64,000 bases of DNA from Macrococcoides animalis (GCF_047425875.1 NZ_CP179727.1:186001-250000), one strand, 5' to 3'; shown: positions 1 to 9,254, counted from the stretch's first letter. The notes: generated by a model not told the origin, from the sequence alone. A program made the numbers and translations.

Positions 1-237
1 TGAAAATGAAATAATTTCAGGATTAATGAGTTGTAAAATTCCATCTTGTTCCATATCAACTAACGCGACCTTTAAATCGACACCAATTTGAGGTGCTGCA
101 ATACCGACACCATTATAATGAAACAAACTATCTTCTAAATCTTGTATTAAAGCTTTCAAACTATCATCAAAAGCCGTTACATCTTTAACTTCTCTATGCA
201 ATAATGCATCATTTTTATCTATTAATGATTTAATCAA
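1..237 (-). CDS. def: peptide deformylase, N-terminal part (runs off the window)
   Basis: Removes the formyl group from the N-terminal methionine of new proteins; metal-dependent cytoplasmic enzyme. The 79 visible codons contain GVGIAAPQIG, the family's first motif (GxGxAAPQ); the Cys and HExxH motifs would lie outside the window. The start is a TTG at 237-235 with an AAGGAG ribosome binding site about 8 nt upstream; no ATG fits. It lies downstream of priA, as in other staphylococci, but is separated from it by the repeat array and a terminator, so it probably has its own promoter. Confidence 0.88.
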   Translation of the reverse strand, partial: MIKSLIDKNDALLHREVKDVTAFDDSLKALIQDLEDSLFHYNGVGIAAPQIGVDLKVALVDMEQDGILQLINPEIISFS

Positions 238-318
238 TGGACTTGCTCCTTTTTTATTCAATCATTCTATTTTACTTTATTTTGGTCAAGAATGCGATAT
301 ATTCGTTTGAATAATAAA

Positions 319-346
319 ACTCTCTTTAACTTTTGCTAAAGAGAGT
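319..346 (-). terminator. intrinsic terminator after priA and the repeat array
   Basis: A perfect 10-bp stem (ACTCTCTTTA / TAAAGAGAGT) with an 8-nt loop is followed on the minus strand by TTTTATTATT. It would end transcripts coming from priA before def. Confidence 0.7.
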
Positions 347-419
347 AGATTAGTGTCATTTTACTATATTTTGAGGATGGATTCAAAATGTATGGGTTGT
401 GGGAGGATATTCAGTTGAC

Positions 420-819
420 GGAAGCGGCTGTATTTTGAGAATACTAGCGCTTGCTCTGATGAATTCAGATTTTGGGTTGCGGAAGCGGCTGTATTTTGAG
501 AATACATCCGCTTGCTCTGATGAATTCAGATTTTGGGTTGTGGAAGCGGCCGTATTTTGGAAATACTAGCGCTTGCTCTGGCGAATTCAGGTTTTGGGTT
601 GCGGAAGCGGCTGTATTTTTGAAATACTAGCGCTTGCTCTGGTGAATTCAGGTTTTGTGTTGCGGAAGCGGCCGTATTTTAGAAATACTAGCGCTTGCTC
701 TGGTGGATTCTGTTTTTGGGTTGTGGAAGCGGCTGTATTTTTGAAATACTAGCGCTTGCTCTGGTGAATTTAGGTTTTGGGTTGCAAAAACGGCCGTATT
801 TTGGAAATACTACATATAG
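420..819. repeat. 61-bp tandem repeat array, hairpin in every unit
   Basis: Six full units of exactly 61 bp start at 420, 481, 542, 603, 664 and 725. A decayed seventh starts at 786, and a degenerate half unit lies at about 375-419. Each unit starts GGAAGCGGC and holds GTATT, a 5-nt loop and AATAC, flanked by AAGCG and CGCTT arms, so each can fold into a two-part hairpin. Bases in the loop and the inter-hairpin region (GATGAATTCAGATTTTGGG type) vary, but the arms are kept. There is no coding potential. It fills the 600-bp gap between priA and def. Confidence 0.92.
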
Positions 820-840
820 ATTACGCCCCCTAAAACACAA

Positions 841-3219
841 TCACATCATCATATACGGATTAATGTCAATATGAAGCGTAAATTTATCCTTAACATATTG
901 TTCATGGTAATAGTCATCCAAATAATTCAACGCTTTCAACAATTCAGGTTCGGATTTGAACTTTATCATCACTTGGAACCGATGTTGATTGTTAATTCTC
1001 GCAATTGGACTTGGTGCTGGTCCAAGTACATAACTGCCTGGTGTTAAATGCTGCAATAGAATTTGGTGGATATGCTTACTTTCGAGTAATACTTTCCTTA
1101 AATCTTGATGACTGAAATTCAAATATACCATATAAAAATAAGGTGGATATTTCCCTAACCTACGATATTCCATTTCTTCTTTAAAGAAACCTTTATAATC
1201 ATTTGTCATGGCATATTCTACCGCGTAATGTTCTGGATTATATGTTTGTATCACAACTTCCCCGCGTTTCGAACTGCGTCCGGCACGTCCTGAAACTTGT
1301 GTTAGCAATTGAAACGTCTTCTCACTTGCACGAAAGTCTGGTAAATTAAGCATCGTATCAGCATTCAACACACCAACTAACGTAATATCTGGAAAGTCTA
1401 ATCCTTTTGCTATCATTTGCGTTCCGAGTAAAATATTTGCTTCTTTACGCTTAAATTGCTCAAGCAACTTCTCATGCGCACCTTTTTTTCGTGTCGTATC
1501 ATTATCCATGCGAATGACTTTCGCATCCCGAAATGTCTCGTATATAATTTCTTCAACTTTTTGTGTGCCAACACCCATTTCACGAATATGTTCGCTCTCA
1601 CAACTTGGACAGACGTTTATCGGTGGTTCTTTGTGCCCACAATAATGACATTTCAGTTCATCTGTATATTTATGAAAGGTTAAACTGATATCGCAATTCG
1701 GACACATGGGCACGTGACCACAATCACGACAAAGCATAAATTGCGCATGTCCACGTCGATTTAAAAATAACACCACTTGTTCATCTTTATCAATCTTTTC
1801 TTGAATCTTTTCTCGTAAGCTTCTGGAGAACATTGATCGGTTACCATTTGTTAGTTCGTCACGCATATTAGCGACATACATGTCAGGCATTGCTAGTTGA
1901 TTTGCACGGGTAAGCATTTCGAGTTTCGTATATACCCCTTTTTCAGCTCTTGCATATGATTCCAGTGATGGTGTTGCACTGCCTAACACGAGTGGGCATT
2001 GATGAAATTGTGCACGCCATTCAGCGATTTCTCGTGCATGATAACGTGGGTAATCTTCTTGTTTATAAGTTGTTTCGTGTTCTTCATCGATAATGATAAT
2101 TCCAATATCTTTAAATGGTGCGAATATACTACTACGTGCACCCACAGATACACTTGCTGTTTGGTTCTTAATCTTACGCCACTCATCATAACGTTCTCCA
2201 CTTGAAAGGCCTGAATGAAGTACTGCAACTTCATCCCCAAAGCGCGACTTAAAGCGATAGACCATTTGTGGTGTTAGTGCAATTTCGGGTACGAGCACAA
2301 TCGCTTGCTGCTTATTATTCAATACTTCACTTATGAGTTGTAAATAGACCTCTGTTTTCCCTGAACCAGTTACTCCATGCAGTAAAAATGTTTCAGCCTG
2401 TTTGTTTTGATATGCACTATGTATCGCATCAAATGCCACTTGTTGTTCTTCCAATAACACTTTTTTTGTATCTTCAAAAAATACTTTATGTGCAAATGGA
2501 TCACGTGTTTGTTCAAGTTCCACTTTTTCGAATACACCGTTCTTAATGAGAGTATTACAAACAGCTTTAGAAATGCCTCTTGATTCTAGTTCAACAAATG
2601 TTATACCTTCGCGATGAGATAGTACTTCTTCACACGCTGCAAGTTGTTTTTCGTTTTTTGTAAGTGACTCAAAATCAATACCTTCCATGAGCTTAACACC
2701 AAGTAATTTCTTCACTTTATTTTTCTGTGTCACATCTACATCTTCTATGATTGCACCCGTTGCAATAAAAGGTGCAAGTAACGGCATAATTTCAAGTTCT
2801 TGCGCACGGTCTAAAATAAGCGAGCCATGATTAAAATACTTTATCAAATCTTCTGGGATTTCAGATGTATCTTCAATCTTGAGTACCTTCTTATATTTAC
2901 CTTTTAAAGCCGCAGGTAGCATTGCATCTAGTACTGCAATACGTTTTGACACATGTGAATAGCTCATCCATTCACTTAATTCAATTAGTTCTTGTGTTAA
3001 TTCTGGTACATAATCTTGTACACTGAGTATCGGTTTTAGTTTATCGAATTCAGCAGTTTCACTTTGTTCAATGACATAACCTTGCACTTTTCTAGGACCA
3101 AATGGTACCACAACACGCATGCCTGGCATGATTTGTCCTTCTAAATGATCAGGTATTAAATAATCAAACAACTTATCAACGCGCTTACTATTTACATCAA
3201 CTATCACTTTAGCGATCAA
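841..3219 (-). CDS. priA: primosomal protein N', replication-restart helicase PriA
   Basis: Reloads the replisome at stalled forks as a 3'-5' DEAH-type helicase. 792 residues, normal for the family. Visible parts: an N-terminal DNA-binding domain, Walker A GVTGSGKT at about residues 282-289, a DEEH box at about 378-381, and a zinc-binding segment near residues 490-540 with eight cysteines in CxxC pairs (CRDC, CPNC, CHYC, CPSC). The start is TTG (3219-3217), overlapping the coaBC stop as TTGA, so the two genes are translationally coupled. An ATG start is not available at the conserved N-terminus. Confidence 0.97.
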   Translation of the reverse strand: MIAKVIVDVNSKRVDKLFDYLIPDHLEGQIMPGMRVVVPFGPRKVQGYVIEQSETAEFDKLKPILSVQDYVPELTQELIELSEWMSYSHVSKRIAVLDAMLPAALKGKYKKVLKIEDTSEIPEDLIKYFNHGSLILDRAQELEIMPLLAPFIATGAIIEDVDVTQKNKVKKLLGVKLMEGIDFESLTKNEKQLAACEEVLSHREGITFVELESRGISKAVCNTLIKNGVFEKVELEQTRDPFAHKVFFEDTKKVLLEEQQVAFDAIHSAYQNKQAETFLLHGVTGSGKTEVYLQLISEVLNNKQQAIVLVPEIALTPQMVYRFKSRFGDEVAVLHSGLSSGERYDEWRKIKNQTASVSVGARSSIFAPFKDIGIIIIDEEHETTYKQEDYPRYHAREIAEWRAQFHQCPLVLGSATPSLESYARAEKGVYTKLEMLTRANQLAMPDMYVANMRDELTNGNRSMFSRSLREKIQEKIDKDEQVVLFLNRRGHAQFMLCRDCGHVPMCPNCDISLTFHKYTDELKCHYCGHKEPPINVCPSCESEHIREMGVGTQKVEEIIYETFRDAKVIRMDNDTTRKKGAHEKLLEQFKRKEANILLGTQMIAKGLDFPDITLVGVLNADTMLNLPDFRASEKTFQLLTQVSGRAGRSSKRGEVVIQTYNPEHYAVEYAMTNDYKGFFKEEMEYRRLGKYPPYFYMVYLNFSHQDLRKVLLESKHIHQILLQHLTPGSYVLGPAPSPIARINNQHRFQVMIKFKSEPELLKALNYLDDYYHEQYVKDKFTLHIDINPYMMM

Positions 3220-4409
3220 TTAAATCCCTTCTTTATCACATGTGTTAGTATTTCGTGTGCCACACCTAATTTAGGTTGCTTGTCAATTTCTTCAGAGCTA
3301 CCATCTTTAAAGTACATCGTGGCAGCATTATCATCAGATTTGAACCCAATGGATTTGTCTCCAACATTATTAGCAATAATGACATCTGCGTTTTTCTTTA
3401 CTAGTTTACCACGTGCATACATTTCAACTTGTTCTGTCTCAGCAGCAAATCCAACCACATATTGATGTGTCTTATGCTCACCAATATACATCAGTATATC
3501 TTGGGTACGTTTCAATTGTATCGACAAGTCGCCTTCACGTTTCTTCATTTTTTGATCAAATACTTCAACCGGTGTATAATCTGCAACCGCAGCTGCCTTA
3601 ATAATAATGTTTGCTGCTTCCATATGTTCTTTTACCGCATTGAACATATCTTCTGCACTTTCAATTTTAATATGTTTGACCCCTTCAGGCACTGCTAACG
3701 GTAAATCCGATGAAATTAAAGTCACACTTGCACCACGCACACTTGCCGCTTCCGCTAAACTATACCCCATCTTACCTGATGAACGATTGGTTAAATAACG
3801 TACTGGATCGATTTTCTCAATTGTTGGTCCTGCAGTAATCAATACATGCTTACCAACTAAATCTTGTTGAATTTGTTGAACTTGTTTACCACTCGTCACA
3901 ACATCCACGATATCTTGCGGTTCGCTCATTCGTCCTTTAGCAACATAACCACACGCTAAAAAACCTGCCCCAGGTTCAATAATCTGAACGCCTCTTTCAT
4001 GTAAAGTCGTTAAATTTTCAATTACAGCAGGATGATCATACATTTTAGAATTCATTGCTGGTGCGATATAAACAGGACCAGTATACGCTAAGTATGTTGC
4101 TGTCAGCATATTGTCACTGATACCATGTGCCATTTTACCGATTGTAGCTGCTGTAATAGGGGCAATTACCAAACAGTCTGCCCAATCCGTTAAGCTTATG
4201 TGTTGAATTTCAGCAGGGTTCTGTTCTTCAAAAATATCTGTATATACATTATTACGACTCAACGCTTGAAAAGCCAATGGCGTGACAAATTTTAACGCAC
4301 TTTCAGTCATAATAACTCTTACATCATGTCCCGCTTGCGTTAATTTGCTTGTTAAATCAATCGCTTTATAAACGGCAATCCCACCTGTTACACCTAATAT
4401 TATTTTCAT
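3216..4409 (-). CDS. coaBC: bifunctional phosphopantothenoylcysteine decarboxylase / phosphopantothenate-cysteine ligase
   Basis: Two consecutive steps of coenzyme A synthesis: CoaB joins cysteine to 4'-phosphopantothenate using CTP, and CoaC decarboxylates the product with FMN. 397 residues. The N-terminal CoaC half shows HISLTDW (catalytic His70), PAMNSKMY (substrate-binding PxMNxxM) and GFLACGYVAKGRM with the active-site Cys153. The C-terminal CoaB half starts at ITAGPTIEKIDPVR and has KAAAVADYTP and the KMKK lysines. An AGGAGG ribosome binding site lies just upstream. A terminator separates it from rpoZ, so it likely has a separate promoter or receives read-through. Confidence 0.97.
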   Translation of the reverse strand: MKIILGVTGGIAVYKAIDLTSKLTQAGHDVRVIMTESALKFVTPLAFQALSRNNVYTDIFEEQNPAEIQHISLTDWADCLVIAPITAATIGKMAHGISDNMLTATYLAYTGPVYIAPAMNSKMYDHPAVIENLTTLHERGVQIIEPGAGFLACGYVAKGRMSEPQDIVDVVTSGKQVQQIQQDLVGKHVLITAGPTIEKIDPVRYLTNRSSGKMGYSLAEAASVRGASVTLISSDLPLAVPEGVKHIKIESAEDMFNAVKEHMEAANIIIKAAAVADYTPVEVFDQKMKKREGDLSIQLKRTQDILMYIGEHKTHQYVVGFAAETEQVEMYARGKLVKKNADVIIANNVGDKSIGFKSDDNAATMYFKDGSSEEIDKQPKLGVAHEILTHVIKKGFN

Positions 4410-4421
4410 AGTATCCTCCTA

Positions 4422-4453
4422 GAAAAAAAACTGACAAAAATTAATTTGTCAGT
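4422..4453 (-). terminator. intrinsic terminator between rpoZ and coaBC
   Basis: Stem ACTGACAAA / TTTGTCAGT with an AT loop and a run of eight T on the minus strand. It sits only about 12 bp upstream of the coaBC start, next to its ribosome binding site, so it ends or attenuates the gmk-rpoZ transcript. Confidence 0.8.
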
Positions 4454-4461
4454 CTCGATTT

Positions 4462-4668
4462 TTAATTTGGTTGCTCATTTGTAATTCTAATTTTTAGTGC
4501 TGCTATTTCTTCTAAAGAACGGCCAACTGGTTTATATGAGATATAATCATCAAGTAAGGCACTTTCAGGATTATCTTGTAATTCACGTGCACGCTTTGCA
4601 GCTAATGTAACGATTAAATATTTAGAATTCACATTCTTTTTTAATTGATCTAACGGTGGGTTTAACAT
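4462..4668 (-). CDS. rpoZ: RNA polymerase omega subunit
   Basis: Small subunit that helps fold and assemble the beta' subunit. 68 residues; the core AAKRARELQ followed by SYKPVGRSLEEIAALKI matches the omega family of Gram-positive bacteria. It begins directly after the gmk stop (4669), with no gap, so the two are an operon with coupled translation. The link to gmk fits the known association of omega and guanylate metabolism with (p)ppGpp control in other bacteria. Confidence 0.95.
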   Translation of the reverse strand: MLNPPLDQLKKNVNSKYLIVTLAAKRARELQDNPESALLDDYISYKPVGRSLEEIAALKIRITNEQPN

Positions 4669-5289
4669 TTATTTGGCCTCCAATATCATTTTTCTAAAGC
4701 GTGCTTCAATTCTTTCGCGCTTCAAATGTTCTGCTTCTACAATTGTTTGTACTTTCTGTTTAGCTTCCATCACTTCATCATTAATAACAACATAGTCATA
4801 AAGGTTCATCATTTCAACTTCTTTGCGAGCTTCATTAATGCGGTTTTGAATCACTTCTTGCGACTCGGTACCACGTCCAATTAAGCGTTGCTCTAAATGT
4901 TCTAAAGTCGGGGGTGCTAAAAAAATAAATAATGCTTCAGGAAATTTCTTACGTACTTGACGCGCGCCTTGGACTTCTATTTCTAAAAATACGTCTTTCC
5001 CTGCATCCATCGTATCCCTTACATATTGTACAGGTGTTCCGTAATAATTACCAACATATTCTGCATATTCGATAAATGCATCTTCTTTAATTAATGCTTC
5101 AAACTCATCTCTTGATTTGAAGAAGTAATCTACACCATCGACTTCTCCGACACGTTGATCACGCGTTGTCATTGAAATTGAGTACTGAAAATCTGTTTCT
5201 GGATCATCAAATATTGCTTTACGAACAGTCCCTTTACCGACACCTGACGGACCTGATAATACGATTAATAAACCTTTTTCTTTCTCCAT
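4669..5289 (-). CDS. gmk: guanylate kinase
   Basis: Phosphorylates GMP to GDP with ATP. 206 residues, normal length. P-loop GPSGVGKG at residues 13-20; the GMP-binding region has MTTRDQRVGEVDGVDYFF; the lid region contains the RINEARKE arginines. First gene of the gmk-rpoZ unit; divergent to rqcH across a 168-bp gap. Confidence 0.97.
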   Translation of the reverse strand: MEKEKGLLIVLSGPSGVGKGTVRKAIFDDPETDFQYSISMTTRDQRVGEVDGVDYFFKSRDEFEALIKEDAFIEYAEYVGNYYGTPVQYVRDTMDAGKDVFLEIEVQGARQVRKKFPEALFIFLAPPTLEHLEQRLIGRGTESQEVIQNRINEARKEVEMMNLYDYVVINDEVMEAKQKVQTIVEAEHLKRERIEARFRKMILEAK

Positions 5290-5388
5290 AATAACGACCT
5301 TTCATATAAAAGTAATTATATTTAAATTTATCATAAATCATAAGAAAAATATATGATAATATTACCCTTGTGTGATTTAATCAATAGA

Positions 5389-5397
5389 TTATCCACA
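5389..5397 (+). promoter_or_regulatory. perfect DnaA-box sequence between gmk and rqcH
   Basis: TTATCCACA, the 9-mer DnaA consensus, in the divergent gap. It is the left arm of TTATCC-N9-GGATAA. Only one box was noticed, so this is not an origin. It could be a DnaA-responsive promoter site or chance in AT-rich DNA. Confidence 0.35.
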
Positions 5398-5457
5398 TAT
5401 ATAGGATAAACCATCAAATCATGTTACACTATAAAGACGAAAAAAAGAGGTGATTGT

Positions 5458-7134
5458 ATGGCTTTTGATGGCTTATTTACACATCAAATGATTAAAGAAA
5501 TATCATTTTTAGAAACAGCACGTATTAATAAAATCACACAGCCCGACAATTATACTGTCGTATTAGTGATTCGTGCGAATAGAAAGAATCAGAAATTATT
5601 ATTATCAGCGCATCCTAACTTTGCGCGCTTTCATATTACTGAAGGTACTTTAGATAATCCTTTTGAACCACCAATGTTTCTGCGTGTTCTGCGTAAACAT
5701 ATTGAAGGCGGCATTGTTCAATCTATCAATCAAATAGGTAATGACAGAATTATTGAAATAATCATTAACAATACGAATGAAATTGGAGATCGTATCGTTC
5801 GACACTTATACATTGAAATTATGGGCAAACACAGTAACATCATCTTAACCGATCAAGACAAAAAAATATTAGACAGCTTAAAGCACTTAACTCCAAATAC
5901 GAACAGTGCACGTACACTGATGCCTGGATTCACCTATGAGTTCCCACCAACTTTAAAGAAACATAATCCTTATGAATTAAAGACAATCAGTGATTTAATT
6001 GATCCTGAACTCAAAATAAAAAATGCAATATTAAATGTTTTAGAAGGATTCAGCCCAGTAGCAGTCAATGAAATCCTTGCAACAGGTAACGACATCGATG
6101 ATAGCTTTCAAACATTTATGAATGATCAAGAAGTTAGACCTGTTACATATACTTTAAACGATAAAGAAGATTTCTATTATAAACCGGTCACGTACGCAAC
6201 AAATATTGAATCATTTGAATCATTAAGTCAGTTACTTGATAACTTCTATAAAGACCGTGGCAATCGAGAACGTGTGCGTAATCAAACAAATGATTTAGCA
6301 CGTCATTTAACGAGTTTATTATCTAAAAATGAAAAAAAATTAGCGAAACTCTTCAATGAACTTGAAGAAACAAATCAAATGGAAGAAATGAATTTATTTG
6401 GTGAATTAATAACAAGTAATATGTATATGCTCAAACAAGGGATGGATGAACTTGAAACGATTAATTATTATAATAATGAAACCGTTAAGATTCCACTAAA
6501 CCCAAGAAAGTCCCCTGCTGAGAATGCACAATACTATTACAAACAATATAATCGTCTAAAGACGCGTAAACAACATGCTGCACAACAGATAGAAGAAACA
6601 AAGGCAGAAATAGAATATATTCAAACTATCCAAATGCAACTAAATCATATTGAGCTCAATGATATTGACGATATTCGTAATGAGCTCGCAGATCAAAACT
6701 TGATAAAGAAAAAACATAAAAAAAACGATAAGAAGAAAAAGAAAACACAAGATATTGACCACTATTTATCTCGTGACAATCAAGTAATAGTTGTTGGACG
6801 AAATAATCTTCAAAATGAATATATTACACATAAAATGGGCCGCAATAATTACCTATGGTTCCATACAAAAGATATTCCAGGTAGTCATGTCGTTATTTTA
6901 GATGCTTCTCCCACTGACATTACTATTGAAGATGCCGCCATACTTGCAGGACATTTCTCAAAAGCACAAGGTTCATCTAAAATACCTGTAGATTATACAG
7001 AAATCAGACATGTTTATAAACCTAATGGTGCTAAGCCTGGTTTTGTAACTTATACTGATCAAACAACTGTTGTTGTGACCCCTGAATCGAAATATATCGA
7101 TCACTTAAGGGAGAACTATAAGAATCAAGTGTAA
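5458..7134 (+). CDS. rqcH: Rqc2 homologue RqcH (NFACT family; older name fibronectin-binding protein FbpA)
   Basis: In Bacillus this protein binds stalled 50S subunits carrying peptidyl-tRNA and recruits Ala-tRNA to add C-terminal alanine tails that mark the peptide for degradation. 558 residues. NFACT-N has the diagnostic Asp96-Arg97 pair (GNDRI), equivalent to D97/R98 of B. subtilis. A long central coiled coil lies at about residues 270-420, followed by a basic KKKHKKNDKKKKK linker, then NFACT-R (YLWFHTKDIPGSHVVI). AGAGGTGATTGTATG gives a clear start. The surface-adhesin annotation is historical and there is no signal peptide. Confidence 0.93.
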   Translation: MAFDGLFTHQMIKEISFLETARINKITQPDNYTVVLVIRANRKNQKLLLSAHPNFARFHITEGTLDNPFEPPMFLRVLRKHIEGGIVQSINQIGNDRIIEIIINNTNEIGDRIVRHLYIEIMGKHSNIILTDQDKKILDSLKHLTPNTNSARTLMPGFTYEFPPTLKKHNPYELKTISDLIDPELKIKNAILNVLEGFSPVAVNEILATGNDIDDSFQTFMNDQEVRPVTYTLNDKEDFYYKPVTYATNIESFESLSQLLDNFYKDRGNRERVRNQTNDLARHLTSLLSKNEKKLAKLFNELEETNQMEEMNLFGELITSNMYMLKQGMDELETINYYNNETVKIPLNPRKSPAENAQYYYKQYNRLKTRKQHAAQQIEETKAEIEYIQTIQMQLNHIELNDIDDIRNELADQNLIKKKHKKNDKKKKKTQDIDHYLSRDNQVIVVGRNNLQNEYITHKMGRNNYLWFHTKDIPGSHVVILDASPTDITIEDAAILAGHFSKAQGSSKIPVDYTEIRHVYKPNGAKPGFVTYTDQTTVVVTPESKYIDHLRENYKNQV

Positions 7135-7168
7135 GTCTAATTTTTTAATCTTTTATAATTATTTAAAA

Positions 7169-7194
7169 GGCAAATGAGAAAGATCTCATTTGCC
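7169..7194. terminator. bidirectional terminator between rqcH and the PaiB-like gene
   Basis: A perfect 11-bp stem GGCAAATGAGA / TCTCATTTGCC with an AAGA loop, with T-rich sequence on both sides. The last codons of the PaiB-like gene lie inside the stem. Confidence 0.8.
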
Positions 7195-7800
7195 ATTTCT
7201 AATTCTATTCATCGCTTCTGCACTTTCTGTCTCACCTTCACGTTCCAAATGATGTACAATATTTTGATAATCTTCTTCACTTCTATTTTGACTCATTTTA
7301 TATTTCACTTGGATTTCGTTCACTCGAATTTTAAAGCCAGTCACTCCATTTGCCTGTTTTAAGACATTTTCACTAAGTGTATTAAATGTACGTGCATTTT
7401 CTCTACCTAACTCATATCTATTCGTAAGCTGTTCTAGCTCAATCATTAATTCGTTTTCTGACATCAATTCACTTTCTCCGCGTATCTGTGCTGATTGATA
7501 ATTCCATGTGGACACCTCTTCATCCTTGTACCAGGAACTAGAGATATATGCATGTGGACCAGTAAATAATATTAATACATTTGCATTGCCATCAAGTGTC
7601 TTTAGTTGAGGATTCGCTTTCGCCAAATGTCCAGATAATATTAAAAAATCATCAAACTCATTAATAGTAATAGGAATTTGTGAAGCATATGGTACACCAT
7701 CTATTGTTGAAATTAATGTAGCAAAAGGATGAGCTTTGATAAATTCAATTTGTTCTGAATAATTTTCTACTTTAAATGGCTTTGGGTTAAACATAAACAT
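7186..7800 (-). CDS. PaiB-like FMN-binding protein
   Basis: 204 residues. The sequence runs as in the PaiB family: an N-terminal split-barrel flavin-binding fold, GPHAYISSSWY in the middle and KYKMSQNRS near the end. B. subtilis PaiB was described as a repressor of sporulation and protease genes, and structures of the family bind FMN or heme-like ligands; the role here is unknown. An AGGGGGATG-type ribosome binding site precedes the ATG. It stands alone, converging on rqcH. The family call is firm; regulator function is inference. Confidence 0.8.
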   Translation of the reverse strand: MFMFNPKPFKVENYSEQIEFIKAHPFATLISTIDGVPYASQIPITINEFDDFLILSGHLAKANPQLKTLDGNANVLILFTGPHAYISSSWYKDEEVSTWNYQSAQIRGESELMSENELMIELEQLTNRYELGRENARTFNTLSENVLKQANGVTGFKIRVNEIQVKYKMSQNRSEEDYQNIVHHLEREGETESAEAMNRIRNGK

Positions 7801-8495
7801 CCCCCTTTTTATTAGTTTCTTCTATTATAATAATAACTTCTCATTTTTTGAATTATAATCCTTTTGTTATTTATAATTTAATAAACTCTATGACTGAAAA
7901 AATTATACTCATTATTGAGGTAATAGTTAAATTTGAAATATTAATGTAGTAACTAAATCATTCCATTATAAGTTATCATCATTAGTAATTGAAAAACAAT
8001 ATTCTTAAATTAAACACGTTCGTGATTGTACTTTGAAAATAAAAGGTTTATATACTTATTACGAAAATAAAATCAGGTTTCGACTTTGATATCAACATTA
8101 AAATAGTTCTTTTGCTTTGTAATATATCAATATATATGTTTAAATAATAACCGTTACAAAAAATAACTATGCTTACAATGAATTATGTATCTGAATTATC
8201 CCCTTAATTGCATGCATTATTGCTTATATTAATAATAATTAAACTTTTCGGTATTAATATTAAGCAAATATTACAAAGCTCAATTGCATCTCTATGGGTT
8301 TACCTCTTAATTTCGACAAATTATATTACAAACATATTTCGAGTTTGTAATCAATTGTTATTTTGTTGTAACGTATGTAATGATTTTTTGTGTTAAAGTT
8401 ATTAATGTCGAAAGAGAGAGATTTATCGACATTCATTTTGGACGATCGATAAAGAATTAAAATTAAAACGAAAATTATTGGAGGATTTATATATT
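7801..8495. other. long AT-rich intergenic region upstream of the SceD-like gene
   Basis: About 700 bp without a supportable gene. The right end holds a WalR-type box (8356-8372) and, in what is likely the leader, an 8-bp inverted repeat TTTATCGA / TCGATAAA at 8422-8453. The left end must hold the promoter of the PaiB-like gene. I see nothing else definable. Confidence 0.6.
8356..8372 (+). promoter_or_regulatory. candidate WalR (YycF) box upstream of the SceD-like gene
   Basis: TGTTAT-N5-TGTAAC matches the published WalR consensus TGTWAH-N5-TGTWAH at every specified base. It lies 124 bp upstream of the ATG, a usual place for an activator site. A further TGTAAT half-site is at 8376-8381 with non-standard spacing. 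WalKR is the essential cell-wall regulator that controls isaA and sceD in staphylococci. Confidence 0.65.
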
Positions 8496-9254
8496 ATGAA
8501 AAAAGCATTATTAACATCATCATTAGCATTAGCATTAGGAACTACATCTGTAGCAACAGCTGGACAAGCATACGCTGCTGAATCAGTAAACACTCAAAAA
8601 GAAGAAGTAGACTTCGTACAATTAGCTGAATTAGCTAAAGCTGAATCTAAATCATTAAACGAAAAACCAGTTCACGCTGGTGCATATAACTATGAATTTA
8701 GTAAAGATGGTTTCTCATACGAATTCAAATCAGACGGTATCTCTTGGACTTGGAATTACAAATACACTGGTGCTGCTGACACTGTAGTAAATAAAACTGT
8801 TGAAGTAGCTCCTGTAGCTGCTCCTACAACTGAAGCTAAAGCACCTGCTGCTGTAGTAAGTGCACCTGTTGTTAAAGAAGCTCCTAAAGCGGTAGCTCCT
8901 GCTCAACCTGTAGCTAAACCAGCAGTTCAACAAACATCTTACAAAGCACCTGTAGCTAAACCTGCTGCAGTTAAAACTTACAAAGCACCTGTTCAACAAA
9001 CAGCTGCACCAGTTAACACTGGTGGCGTAAACTGGTCAGCATTAGCACAATGTGAATCAGGCGGAAGAGCAAATGTTGTTGATCCTTCAGGAAGCTACCA
9101 CGGTTTATACCAATTTGACGTTCAAACTTGGCATTCAGTAGGTGGATCTGGTGTACCTTCACAAGCATCTGCTGCTGAACAAACAAAACGTGCACAAATT
9201 CTTTATAACCAACGTGGATCTCAACCATGGCCAGTATGTGGAGCTCGTTTATAA
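8496..9254 (+). CDS. sceD: secreted SceD/IsaA-type lytic transglycosylase
   Basis: Probably cleaves the peptidoglycan glycan strand during wall turnover. 252 residues from the ATG at 8496, with a GGAGGA ribosome binding site; an upstream in-frame TTG overlaps that site and is not the start. A Sec signal peptide covers residues 1 to about 28 (MKK, hydrophobic core, AYAA). A middle linker rich in Ala, Pro, Val and Lys spans about 100-180. The C-terminal transglycosylase-like domain starts at VNWSALAQCESGG, with the catalytic Glu in CESGG. Cys pairs there (AQCES and PVCGA) could form a disulphide. IsaA is the alternative name; the exact orthologue is not certain. Confidence 0.85.
   Translation: MKKALLTSSLALALGTTSVATAGQAYAAESVNTQKEEVDFVQLAELAKAESKSLNEKPVHAGAYNYEFSKDGFSYEFKSDGISWTWNYKYTGAADTVVNKTVEVAPVAAPTTEAKAPAAVVSAPVVKEAPKAVAPAQPVAKPAVQQTSYKAPVAKPAAVKTYKAPVQQTAAPVNTGGVNWSALAQCESGGRANVVDPSGSYHGLYQFDVQTWHSVGGSGVPSQASAAEQTKRAQILYNQRGSQPWPVCGARL

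Noticed and set aside
420..819. CRISPR array
   Set aside because: The whole 61-bp unit repeats, including the part that would be the spacer; there are no unique spacers and no cas genes.
420..819. Staphylococcal STAR element
   Set aside because: STAR repeats carry TNTGTTGNGGCCC-type signatures; the present unit has GGGTTGYGGAAGCGG and a different layout.
8208..8396. 62-codon frame upstream of the SceD-like gene
   Set aside because: No ribosome binding site, covers the WalR box and promoter region, and consists of chance hydrophobic codons in AT-rich DNA.
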